Positions 1 through 8,003 of a stretch of 64,000 nt of DNA are shown here, piece after piece. The translations under genes were made by a program, and so were the position numbers. Within the stretch, counting starts at the first letter, position 1. The number at the start of each line of letters is the position of its first letter. Below the pieces are notes generated by a model. That model was not told the DNA's origin. It ran no database searches and was given only the letters and a program-made list of their open reading frames with translations. This stretch comes from Vibrio superstes (lineage in GTDB: Bacteria > Pseudomonadota > Gammaproteobacteria > Enterobacterales > Vibrionaceae): positions 1,555,893 to 1,619,892 of the forward strand of contig NZ_BCUR01000001.1 in assembly GCF_003569005.1 (NCBI RefSeq). Reading direction: 5' to 3'.

Positions 1-46
1 TGATTACTATGTGCGTGTTGATTAATTACACCACTGGAGAAACAAC

Positions 47-400
47 ATGACTCTCAACAAACGCACAGGCCTTGTCCTAATTGCATCACTTTTTGTATCG
101 TCTTCTTTGTTTGCGGCGAATACGCAAGACCAGCAAGTTATTGACCTTTCTCAAGATGAGCTACCTGGTTCAATTGGCCTTTCTGCTACCGTTGATTCGT
201 TGCCGAACTTTAGCTTTCACAATACCAAAGAGGATACCAACCAAATGGTAGAAGGTGAACCTGCTCATAAAGATTACATCGATGCGAGCGATCACGATCC
301 ATCAGGTGCTATTGGCTTTTCAGTACCGGTAGACTCTTTGCCTAAGTTTCATCTAAAGAATAAAAACAAGAATCATACCGTACATAAAAACAACCTTTAA
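47..400 (+). CDS. Small secreted protein with an internal duplication
   Basis: I do not recognise the family. The 117-residue product starts with a clear signal peptide (basic MTLNKR, hydrophobic LVLIASLFVSSSLF, Ala-x-Ala-like end near residue 24), so it is probably periplasmic or secreted. The mature part contains two copies of one motif, about residues 38-59 and 83-105: both read P-x-G-x-I-G-x-S-x-x-V-D-S-L-P-x-F followed by a basic or polar stretch. The tail is rich in Lys, Asn and His. The start is supported by a GGAGAAAC purine run 7-8 bases upstream. The gene stands alone, about 40 bp from the convergent regulator gene that follows. Its function is unknown; a surface or binding role is only a guess. 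Confidence 0.7.
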   Translation: MTLNKRTGLVLIASLFVSSSLFAANTQDQQVIDLSQDELPGSIGLSATVDSLPNFSFHNTKEDTNQMVEGEPAHKDYIDASDHDPSGAIGFSVPVDSLPKFHLKNKNKNHTVHKNNL

Positions 401-438
401 TCAGAGGAAGTTTGAGCAATGATACGGAACATCAGCCA

Positions 439-1992
439 TTACCCTTGGGTAATCTTGATAGATTCAGCCTTAGTACTGCGTTTGCACTGAGGCTGTCTTG
501 GACAAACGGATCCACGAGAGCAAATTAATCTTGCTCGGTTATCAATACCACGCTCAATCCAGTTGATATTTAAAATCCTTCCTACTGTTAGCAATAGCTC
601 TTTGATATCGGATGGAATGGGGCCTGTGCCCCCATTTTCGATACAAGATAGCTTAAGCCTTTCCGCGACATCTACCGCGTCTAGTCCTTGAGCTTGAATC
701 GCTGGATTAAGATCGATCCCGCTGCACAGTACATGTGAGTTACCGGCAAAATCTTTGACCTTTACCGACTCACAGCAATAGATATGTGGCACATCGTTTT
801 GCATCAAGATGGATATTTGCGCGATGCTAACGTTGAAATCTGTGTCTTTGGTTGTCATGCGGAATACCGCCCAGTGCTGGCATGGGTCTTCGACCATCTT
901 CATGTTTCCCCACGGCAGAGGAATTCCATTGCCTCTATACACAGCCTTCAATGTACCTGGGTAATAGGCATCAAAATAGTGCCAATGAGGGTAGGGTGAT
1001 ACTGCCGTCATGCGGCGCATTGCGATTGATTCTGATACCCCAGCCAATTTACACACACTAATGTCGTAACCGTTTCGATCTAGAAGTTGCCTGAAAGGGA
1101 CCTTGGGACAAAGCAAAGCCCCAGCAAAGAATGAGCATTCAAAATCTCGCCATGCGTGCAGTATCTTTGTGGAGTCGAGCTCTACAGATCCGCCTTGCTG
1201 TTTTTCATCCCTAACGCCGTAGCTTGGCTTGCTATCCGACATGAGTTTGCTTTTTTCACCGTCTCCTTGGTGCAGCACCATATGACCAATATTGACCGCA
1301 ATGTCATATTTCAGCCGGGTAGGGTCGTCTTTGAGAATGTTGTTGATATGCAAAATATTAGGTGATTCAAAGTAGGAGCGAGCAACGCGTTGCTTCTTAT
1401 CTCCGCTTGCTTCAGTAACCGTTTCTGGAAGCTGTTTAAACCACTTTATCTTCAGGCCAATATCAGCGCAGATCTCAAAAAGATCATCTACGGCGAGTGG
1501 CATTTTCTTTTGGCCTATTTCTTCAGCAGCACGTTCAAGATCTGGGAAGTGATTTTGATTGTGCTCTTGATGTGCACGAATCAATAAGTGAGCAAATTGC
1601 CGTCCTGTCGTGCCAGTTTGTGCCAGCATCTCAGGTATGGCTATCTGTAATATTTCTTTTGAAAACAAAAAGCTAGGCTCAAGCGCCATGCCGACGACAC
1701 CGCCTCTTGATCCTTTTTCAGGAACAATTTCACTTTGCTCCTTCGCATCGTCCAAAAACCAATTTACCGGTTTTTGAAACACATCCGCTATCACCTCAAG
1801 CATGTCTTCACTGGGCACTCTTTTACCGCGTTCAATCATGGAAAGATACGACACCGATGGCGCAGATTCTGGATTGAGTTTTATACAGCGAGACGAGAGG
1901 TCATCAAGAGTGAGGTGATTTCTCTTACGCAGGTTTCGGATCTTAGTACCTAGAAAATGCGATTGTCTGAACAAGCTAGTCTTTGTCTTCAT
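439..1992 (-). CDS. ScfR/RamB-type XRE transcriptional regulator of C2 / short-chain acyl metabolism
   Basis: Predicted DNA-binding regulator of 517 residues. An XRE-type helix-turn-helix occupies about residues 13-75 (KIRNLRKRNHLTLDDLSSRC, then SYLSMIERGKRVPS). The middle resembles the ImmA/IrrE (M78) domain and the C-terminal part resembles the DUF2083 region of the ScfR / short-chain fatty acyl regulator family. Actinobacterial RamB, of the same architecture, represses glyoxylate-shunt and acetate genes. Where M78 enzymes have HExxH, this protein reads AVNIGHMVLH, so the first His and the Glu are missing and protease activity is unlikely. The C-terminus has several Cys in a CSRGSVCPRQPQC segment. 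It is transcribed divergently from the malate synthase / isocitrate lyase pair, which fits a role as their local regulator (inference). No strong Shine-Dalgarno is seen before this ATG. Confidence 0.85.
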   Translation of the reverse strand: MKTKTSLFRQSHFLGTKIRNLRKRNHLTLDDLSSRCIKLNPESAPSVSYLSMIERGKRVPSEDMLEVIADVFQKPVNWFLDDAKEQSEIVPEKGSRGGVVGMALEPSFLFSKEILQIAIPEMLAQTGTTGRQFAHLLIRAHQEHNQNHFPDLERAAEEIGQKKMPLAVDDLFEICADIGLKIKWFKQLPETVTEASGDKKQRVARSYFESPNILHINNILKDDPTRLKYDIAVNIGHMVLHQGDGEKSKLMSDSKPSYGVRDEKQQGGSVELDSTKILHAWRDFECSFFAGALLCPKVPFRQLLDRNGYDISVCKLAGVSESIAMRRMTAVSPYPHWHYFDAYYPGTLKAVYRGNGIPLPWGNMKMVEDPCQHWAVFRMTTKDTDFNVSIAQISILMQNDVPHIYCCESVKVKDFAGNSHVLCSGIDLNPAIQAQGLDAVDVAERLKLSCIENGGTGPIPSDIKELLLTVGRILNINWIERGIDNRARLICSRGSVCPRQPQCKRSTKAESIKITQG

Positions 1993-2003
1993 ATTTGTAA
2001 AAT

Positions 2004-2016
2004 TTACACTGTGTAA
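2004..2016. promoter_or_regulatory. Candidate operator, palindrome TTACAC-T-GTGTAA
   Basis: A perfect 6-1-6 palindrome lies 12 bp upstream of the regulator start codon in the 170-bp divergent region between the ScfR-like gene and malate synthase. Its position suits autorepression and control of the divergent glyoxylate genes. This is inferred from symmetry and location only. Confidence 0.4.
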
Positions 2017-2162
2017 TTTTAATTGTGAAATTCTAGTGAATATTTAGTTAAAGTAAAAATGTAGACAGAAGAAATTAGACCGCAGTAACAGATTAACTTC
2101 TTTTTTATGCAACAGCAGCAAGGTGACAAAGCACTTCAATGACAATCACGAGGAATGATGCC

Positions 2163-4328
2163 ATGAATCTACCAATGACTAAGGAATGCCAGATACAACA
2201 GAGCTTTTGCCAGTTTATCAACACTGAAGTGCTGCCACTTGTCGGTTTGGATGTCGATGAGTTTTGGAACAACTTTACGCAATTGGTTACCGAGTTAACA
2301 CCAATTAACCAAGCATTGCTTGAGACGCGCTCTCAGATGCAAAAGCAAATTGATCAGTTCCATGAAACACATCGTTCATTCAATGCAGAGCAGTACAGAA
2401 CCTTTTTGAAAGAGATTGGTTATCTGCAAACTGAAGGGGAAGATTTTTCAATAGAGACTGAAAATGTTGACCAAGAGATTGCGATGATTGCCGGTCCACA
2501 GCTAGTCGTTCCTATTAAGAATGCACGCTTTGCTCTAAATGCGGCGAATGCGCGTTGGGGAAGCCTGTATGACGCTCTTTATGGAACGGACGTTATTCCA
2601 CAAACTGAGCCAGGGATGAAAGCGGGCAAGAAATACAACCCGGCGCGCGGCAAGCACGTTATTGCGTATGCGAAGGATTTTTTAGACCGAGTATTCCCAT
2701 TGGATCAAGGCTCCCACCATGATGTAGAAAGCTACACCGTCTATTTCAATGGTCTAATGGCACATTTCCCTGATGGCACGCATACAGGGTTAAAACAACC
2801 AAAGCAGTTTGTAGGTGCGAGCGACCCTGAGCGTGAACCCACTTCAATACTGTTGAAAAACAACGGGTTACACGTTGAGATTATCATCAATCGCCAAGGA
2901 AAGATTGGCAAGAATGACCTATCGCATATTGACGACATTATTGTTGAGTCAGCGGTATCCACCATTATGGATCTGGAAGACTCGATCGCTGCGGTAGACA
3001 GCGAAGACAAAATTGATGCTTATCGCAATTGGTTGGGCTTAATGACAGGTTCCCTGCACGCTTCTTTTGAGAAAAATGGTGCGACGCAAATTCGCCGCCT
3101 TGAAGGTGATAAGAGTTACACAGGTCGAAACGGAGAGGATTACAACCTGCATGGGCGTTCGCTCCTGCTTATTCGCAACGTTGGCCACCTAATGACCAGC
3201 GACTTGATGACATTATCAAGCGGTCAACAGGCACCAGAAGGCATTATCGATGCGGTAGTAACAGCTCTAATCGCAGCGGTAGAGATTAAAAACCCAGACT
3301 TATGCCGAATGAAAAATAGTCGTACTGGCAGCATCTATATCGTGAAACCAAAGATGCATGGTCCTGAAGAAGTGGCATTCTCTTGTGAGTTATTCAGCCG
3401 AGTAGAGCGTATGCTCGACCTTGAGCCGAATACCATCAAGATTGGCATCATGGATGAAGAGCGTCGAACTTCACTGAACCTTAAAGAGTGTATTCGTGCT
3501 GCTAAATCAAGAGTGTTCTTTATCAATACCGGGTTCTTAGACCGCACTGGTGATGAGATTCATACCAGCATGCAAGCAGGCCCTTTCCTGCCTAAGCAAG
3601 AGTTAAAAAGCCAAACATGGATTGACGCTTACGAGAAGAACAACGTTTCAACGGGTTTAAATACGGGTATGTCGGGTAAAGCTCAGATCGGTAAAGGCAT
3701 GTGGGCGATGCCTGATGAGATGGCGCAGATGATGGAGCAAAAGACCGCTCATTTAGAAGCAGGCGCAACCACAGCCTGGGTTCCCTCGCCAACGGCTGCA
3801 ACCTTGCACGCGCTTCATTATCTTGAAATCGAAGTGAAGCAGCAGCAACAGCGCTTGTCTGCAAACAGTGAAGACTACAAAAAGGGCATGTTGACCATTC
3901 CTTTGATGGCTCAAGAAAACGAGTTGACTCAAGGTGAGATCATTCGTGAATTAGAGAACAACATCCAAGGGATCTTAGGTTATGTAGTTCGCTGGATTGA
4001 GATGGGAGTAGGGTGTTCAAAGGTGCCGGACATCAATAACACAGCATTGATGGAAGACCGCGCAACCTTGCGTATCTCTAGCCAACATATTGCCAACTGG
4101 CTTAAACATGGCATCTGCACAGAAGAACAAGTCAATAGCGTGCTTGAACAGATGGCCGAAACCGTAGACCAGCAAAATGATGGAACATCGGGTTATTACC
4201 CAATGACTCCAAACACTGAAACCAGCCATGCATTCCAATGTGCGAAGGCGTTAATTTTCCAAGGTACTGAGCAGCCAAATGGCTATACAGAACCATTACT
4301 TCATGAGTATCGACTACAGGCAAAATGA
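2163..4328 (+). CDS. glcB: Malate synthase G
   Basis: Condenses glyoxylate with acetyl-CoA to malate, the second step of the glyoxylate shunt, in the cytoplasm. The 721-residue product matches E. coli GlcB in length and along its whole sequence. Landmarks are AGPQLVVPIKNARFALNAAN near residue 107, IMDLEDSIAAVDSEDKI near 270, GIMDEERRTSLNL near 430, FINTGFLDRTGDE near 453, and the C-terminal SKVPDINNTALMEDRATLRI, which carries the catalytic Asp. An ATG 24 bp upstream (2139) is possible, but GAGGA eight bases before 2163 favours this start. In most bacteria isocitrate lyase is paired with the shorter malate synthase A; here the G isoform is the partner. Isocitrate lyase follows on the same strand after a mobile-element insertion. 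Confidence 0.95.
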   Translation: MNLPMTKECQIQQSFCQFINTEVLPLVGLDVDEFWNNFTQLVTELTPINQALLETRSQMQKQIDQFHETHRSFNAEQYRTFLKEIGYLQTEGEDFSIETENVDQEIAMIAGPQLVVPIKNARFALNAANARWGSLYDALYGTDVIPQTEPGMKAGKKYNPARGKHVIAYAKDFLDRVFPLDQGSHHDVESYTVYFNGLMAHFPDGTHTGLKQPKQFVGASDPEREPTSILLKNNGLHVEIIINRQGKIGKNDLSHIDDIIVESAVSTIMDLEDSIAAVDSEDKIDAYRNWLGLMTGSLHASFEKNGATQIRRLEGDKSYTGRNGEDYNLHGRSLLLIRNVGHLMTSDLMTLSSGQQAPEGIIDAVVTALIAAVEIKNPDLCRMKNSRTGSIYIVKPKMHGPEEVAFSCELFSRVERMLDLEPNTIKIGIMDEERRTSLNLKECIRAAKSRVFFINTGFLDRTGDEIHTSMQAGPFLPKQELKSQTWIDAYEKNNVSTGLNTGMSGKAQIGKGMWAMPDEMAQMMEQKTAHLEAGATTAWVPSPTAATLHALHYLEIEVKQQQQRLSANSEDYKKGMLTIPLMAQENELTQGEIIRELENNIQGILGYVVRWIEMGVGCSKVPDINNTALMEDRATLRISSQHIANWLKHGICTEEQVNSVLEQMAETVDQQNDGTSGYYPMTPNTETSHAFQCAKALIFQGTEQPNGYTEPLLHEYRLQAK

Positions 4329-4338
4329 TAATCCCATT

Positions 4339-4604
4339 TAGGGTCTGTTGACCTTTTGAGTTCGTTTTTGTAGCGAATTGTTGGGTATTTATACAAGGCA
4401 GGCACTTTTAGGTGTAGAGGTCTACATGAACAGTGTCTAACGCGGTAGAAATGCCCAACAAACGCTACCCAAAGGGCTCGGCCAGAAACGATTTACTCTT
4501 TGTTGATACCCTTTTGCTTAGATGACTAGGCGTCAAGGTTCTCGCCGCGATTAAATCGTTTCTGACTCGAGCAAAATTCAACTGCAAAAGGTCAACAGAC
4601 CCTA
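4339..4604. mobile_element. 266-bp miniature inverted-repeat element (MITE-like)
   Basis: The ends are perfect 20-bp inverted repeats (4339-4358 TAGGGTCTGTTGACCTTTTG and its complement at 4585-4604). There is no reading frame of note. Two further hairpins lie inside. The left one pairs TAGCGAATTGTTGGGTATTT with a near-complementary arm ending in AACAAACGCTA. The right one pairs CAGAAACGATTTA with TAAATCGTTTCTG. The whole would fold into a three-way structure. It fills almost the entire gap between malate synthase and isocitrate lyase. Small size, no coding capacity and terminal repeats starting TA point to a non-autonomous transposable element. I cannot name its parent family. Confidence 0.75.
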
Positions 4605-4648
4605 GTTACTAAAGTACTGCTTATTAAAATCACTGAGAGAGGGACATT

Positions 4649-6247
4649 ATGGATAACTACAAATCAGTAATCGAAACAGCAAAGGGCACTATTGATCAAA
4701 ACGGTCAAACGTGGGCTGCAATTAATCCGGAATACGTAGCACGAATGAAGCTACAGAATCGATTTAACTGCGGATTGGATATCGCTCGCTACACAGCAAA
4801 AATCATGCGCGAAGATATGCAGTCGTACGATGAAAGCAGTGCAAATTACACTCAATCTTTGGGGTGCTGGCACGGATTTATCGGCCAACAAAAAATGATT
4901 TCGGTTAAGAAGCATTTTGAAACCACTCGAGGTCGATACCTTTACCTTTCAGGTTGGATGGTTGCAGCAATGCGTTCTGAGTTAGGTCCACTACCAGATC
5001 AGTCAATGCATGAGAAAACCTCTGTACCTATGCTAATCGAAGAGCTTTATACCTTTTTGAAGCAAGCGGATGCCCGCGAGCTTAACCACCTTTACAAAGC
5101 CTTAGACCAAGCACGTAGCTCTGGTGACGCTGTCACAACACAGTCGGTACAGAACCAGATCGATAACTTTGAAACCCATGTTGTTCCTATCATTGCGGAT
5201 ATTGATGCAGGCTTTGGGAATGAAGAGGCTACTTATCTGCTAGCGAAGAAAATGATTGAAGCAGGAGCGTGTTGTATTCAAATTGAAAACCAAGTATCTG
5301 ATGCAAAACAATGTGGTCATCAGGACGGCAAGGTAACCGTTCCGCATGAAGACTTTTTAGCGAAGATCAACGCGGTTCGCTACGCGTTCCTTGAACTGGG
5401 AGTGGACGACGGTGTCATCGTTGCTCGAACCGATTCATTGGGTGCAGGCTTAACCCAGAAAATCCCAGTGAGTCAGTCAGAGGGCGACTTGGCAGATATG
5501 TACAACTCGTTCATTGATGGCGAGGAGATTACTAAGCTAGAAGACCTAGGTAGTGGTGAGATGGCCATTAAACAAGGCGATAAATACATTAAACCCACTC
5601 GACTACCCAATGGTTTGGTTCGCTTTAAACCCAATACCGGTGAAGACCGCGTGGTGTTAGATTGCATCACGTCGCTACAAAATGGCGCTGATCTTCTGTG
5701 GATCGAGACAGAGAAGCCTCACGTTCAGCAAATTGCTGGCATGGTTAATCGTATTCGTGAAGTGGTACCGAATGCTAAGTTGGTATACAACAACAGCCCA
5801 TCGTTTAACTGGACTCTGAACTTCCGTCAGCAAGTATTTGATATGTGGAAAGAGCAAGGCCAGGACGTCACTGCTTATGAGCGTGAAAAGCTGATGAACA
5901 GCGTTTACGATGAGTCTGAGCTGGCACGAGAAGCGGATATTAAGATCCAAAACTTCCAGCAAGATGCGGCGCGTGATGCGGGTATTTTCCATCACCTGAT
6001 CACGCTTCCAACCTACCACACCGCGGCGCTGTCTACGGACAATCTTGCAAAAGATTACTTCGGTGAACTGGGTATGCTGGCTTATGTTAAGGGCGTTCAG
6101 CGTAAAGAGATTCGTCAGGGTTTGGCTTCAGTTAAACACCAAGATATGTCGGGTTCAAATATTGGTGATGACCATAAAGAGTATTTCTCGGGAGACCAAG
6201 CACTTAAGGCCTCAGGAGATAACAACACCATGAATCAATTCGCTTAG
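4649..6247 (+). CDS. aceA: Isocitrate lyase, long form
   Basis: Cleaves isocitrate to glyoxylate and succinate, the entry step of the glyoxylate shunt. At 532 residues it belongs to the longer bacterial isocitrate lyase class (about 530 residues), not the about 434-residue E. coli type. The signature Cys-containing loop reads KQCGHQDGK near residue 224 in place of KKCGHLGGK. Other landmarks are ADIDAGFGNEEATYLLAKKM, VARTDSLGAG, VYNNSPSFNW and ITLPTYHTAALS. AGAGAGGGAC lies just before the ATG. It probably forms one function with malate synthase upstream, although the 266-bp element between them may separate or alter transcription. A strong terminator follows. Confidence 0.95.
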   Translation: MDNYKSVIETAKGTIDQNGQTWAAINPEYVARMKLQNRFNCGLDIARYTAKIMREDMQSYDESSANYTQSLGCWHGFIGQQKMISVKKHFETTRGRYLYLSGWMVAAMRSELGPLPDQSMHEKTSVPMLIEELYTFLKQADARELNHLYKALDQARSSGDAVTTQSVQNQIDNFETHVVPIIADIDAGFGNEEATYLLAKKMIEAGACCIQIENQVSDAKQCGHQDGKVTVPHEDFLAKINAVRYAFLELGVDDGVIVARTDSLGAGLTQKIPVSQSEGDLADMYNSFIDGEEITKLEDLGSGEMAIKQGDKYIKPTRLPNGLVRFKPNTGEDRVVLDCITSLQNGADLLWIETEKPHVQQIAGMVNRIREVVPNAKLVYNNSPSFNWTLNFRQQVFDMWKEQGQDVTAYEREKLMNSVYDESELAREADIKIQNFQQDAARDAGIFHHLITLPTYHTAALSTDNLAKDYFGELGMLAYVKGVQRKEIRQGLASVKHQDMSGSNIGDDHKEYFSGDQALKASGDNNTMNQFA

Positions 6248-6278
6248 CGATAGACCCCCATTAAGTCTTGTTCGCATC

Positions 6279-6310
6279 AAGGCCAGAGCTAAAAGCTCTG
6301 GCCTTTTTTT
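6279..6310 (+). terminator. Rho-independent terminator after aceA
   Basis: A 12-bp stem AAGGCCAGAGCT / AGCTCTGGCC(TT) with a 3-base loop is followed by seven T. It lies 32 bp after the aceA stop. Confidence 0.9.
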
Positions 6311-6482
6311 GTTCCAGTCGCACTGGGCCCACAAAGTCTGTGTTAAGACAAAGAAATCAAAAAAGTCACGAATGACTATAATGATGTCACAGAAACACAC
6401 TTCTGTGGGTTGGTCGGACACTCGGCAATCAGAAGCGGCAGTTGTTTTTTCATTTGTAGAATTATTAATGAAGGAATAGGCG

Positions 6483-7784
6483 ATGTGTTGCAAACAAATA
6501 AGTTGTTTAGGAATTATCGGGGCTCTAATACTATCGGTAGGCTTTATTACTGATGTTCAAGCATTTAGTTCCACAAAGAGATTAGGAACAACCCCCAAAC
6601 CTAAGGTTGTTGAGATAATTGAGAATAAGGTTTATCTCAATACACTCAGTTGGACAGAGGTTATCAGCGAAGCGCCTTGGGAGAAACGAGCAGGGCTTCA
6701 GGTGGTGCACCTTGATGAAAAATTTTATTTGATGGGTGGAAGGAGCCCTCTAGAGCGAATTCGATTTGTTGGCGAAAGCACTCTGCATGGTGATGTTTGG
6801 GTAAGTGATGATGGTGCGAATTGGACGCAGGTTCTTGATACCAATGACGATACTCATTGGCCAGCACGTGCTTATTTTAAGGCCGTCAAAAAAGGGAAGT
6901 ACATGTACGTGCTCGGGGGGCAAAATTTTACACCCTTATGTATTCCAAGCGGTCCGTGTGTCCCTAATTCCACCTTTTTTAATGATGTTTGGCGCAGTGA
7001 GGATGGTATCAATTGGACCTTTTTAGGCAATGCGCCTTGGGAGGGAAGAGCTGGACTCAGTGCTGTAGTTAAGGGGAACCGCATCTATGTATTCGGCGGT
7101 TCAAAAAATGATGATTCAGCACTGACTGGTGGTCCTCCGGTTCGCGAGTATTTTAATGACGTCTGGAGCTCTGTAGATGGAACAAACTGGAAGCTGGAGA
7201 CAGGTGAAGCGCCTTGGAGTAAGAGGGCCGGGGCGGCCACGACAGTCAAAGACGGATACATTTACTTGATTGGAGGGGAAGCTGGGTTTACGTGTGATAG
7301 CAGTGCGGCTCCTCCTGAGGATAATCAAGGCCCCCCATCAGGCTTTCAAGAGTGCGCTCTTCCATACTTTAATGATGTATGGCGTTCGAAAAATGGTAAG
7401 CACTGGCATCTAGTTACCCAAGATGCGGGTTGGTTGGCTAGACCCGGACATCAATGTGGTGTTTTATATGATCGAATAGTGTGTTTTGGCGGTTTTGGGA
7501 TTCCTATAAACCCAACTGATGTTCAAACCAGTCGCGACGGTAAAACTTGGGAACAATTAGTGATGCCACCTTGGAATGTCGGTTTTGATCCCAGCCTGAT
7601 TAAGTACGATTTTGCCATTGCAGAGACAGGTAACCCTTACTTCTTCCAGAATAAGGCAATATATACCTTTGGTGGAGATAGAGAGTTGTTCTTGCCTCTG
7701 GGTGATATTGGAGAGGATGGTAAATATGACAACAGCCTTAACTTTGGAAAAGTTGACGCGGATGTATGGAAGTTCTCTAAGTAA
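6483..7784 (+). CDS. Secreted Kelch-type beta-propeller protein
   Basis: The 433-residue product has an N-terminal signal sequence (hydrophobic LGIIGALILSVGFITDVQA) and about six Kelch-like blades. Each repeat has the pattern N-D-V-W-x-S-x-D-G-x-N-W ... A-P-W-x-x-R-A-G ... x-Y-x-x-G-G. Clear copies lie near residues 56-92, 105-145, 165-205, 220-260, 300-345 and 350-410. This fold usually binds proteins or sugars; some members are galactose-oxidase-like, but I see no copper-site evidence, so no enzyme activity is proposed. AAGGA sits about eight bases before the ATG. The gene is a single unit between two strong terminators and is not obviously linked to the glyoxylate genes. Calcium-like DxDG motifs recur in the blade turns. 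Confidence 0.8.
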   Translation: MCCKQISCLGIIGALILSVGFITDVQAFSSTKRLGTTPKPKVVEIIENKVYLNTLSWTEVISEAPWEKRAGLQVVHLDEKFYLMGGRSPLERIRFVGESTLHGDVWVSDDGANWTQVLDTNDDTHWPARAYFKAVKKGKYMYVLGGQNFTPLCIPSGPCVPNSTFFNDVWRSEDGINWTFLGNAPWEGRAGLSAVVKGNRIYVFGGSKNDDSALTGGPPVREYFNDVWSSVDGTNWKLETGEAPWSKRAGAATTVKDGYIYLIGGEAGFTCDSSAAPPEDNQGPPSGFQECALPYFNDVWRSKNGKHWHLVTQDAGWLARPGHQCGVLYDRIVCFGGFGIPINPTDVQTSRDGKTWEQLVMPPWNVGFDPSLIKYDFAIAETGNPYFFQNKAIYTFGGDRELFLPLGDIGEDGKYDNSLNFGKVDADVWKFSK

Positions 7785-7812
7785 TTTTAAGTTCTAGGTG
7801 GTTGTTTCTATC

Positions 7813-7844
7813 AAGGCCCGAGCTATAAGCTCTGGCCTTTTTTT
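7813..7844 (+). terminator. Rho-independent terminator after the Kelch gene
   Basis: Hairpin AAGGCCcGAGCT / AGCTCtGGCCTT followed by T7. It is nearly the same sequence as the aceA terminator 1.5 kb upstream, with one mispair. Confidence 0.85.
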
Positions 7845-8003
7845 GTGTAGAAGAAGACTCCTATCACATAATGCGACCTCATTTGTAAGGATGTTCAAAC
7901 GAGGTAAGTTTTTGTGATCGCTAGAATTAGTGAGTTTGACGTTATTACCTTACAATCCTCGTAATAAGTAGTTACAGCAAGATAAAACATAGGAACACCT
8001 TAC

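Noticed and set aside
1156..1365. Short plus-strand frames inside the ScfR-like regulator
   Set aside because: Antisense shadows; the regulator on the minus strand has recognisable domains throughout.
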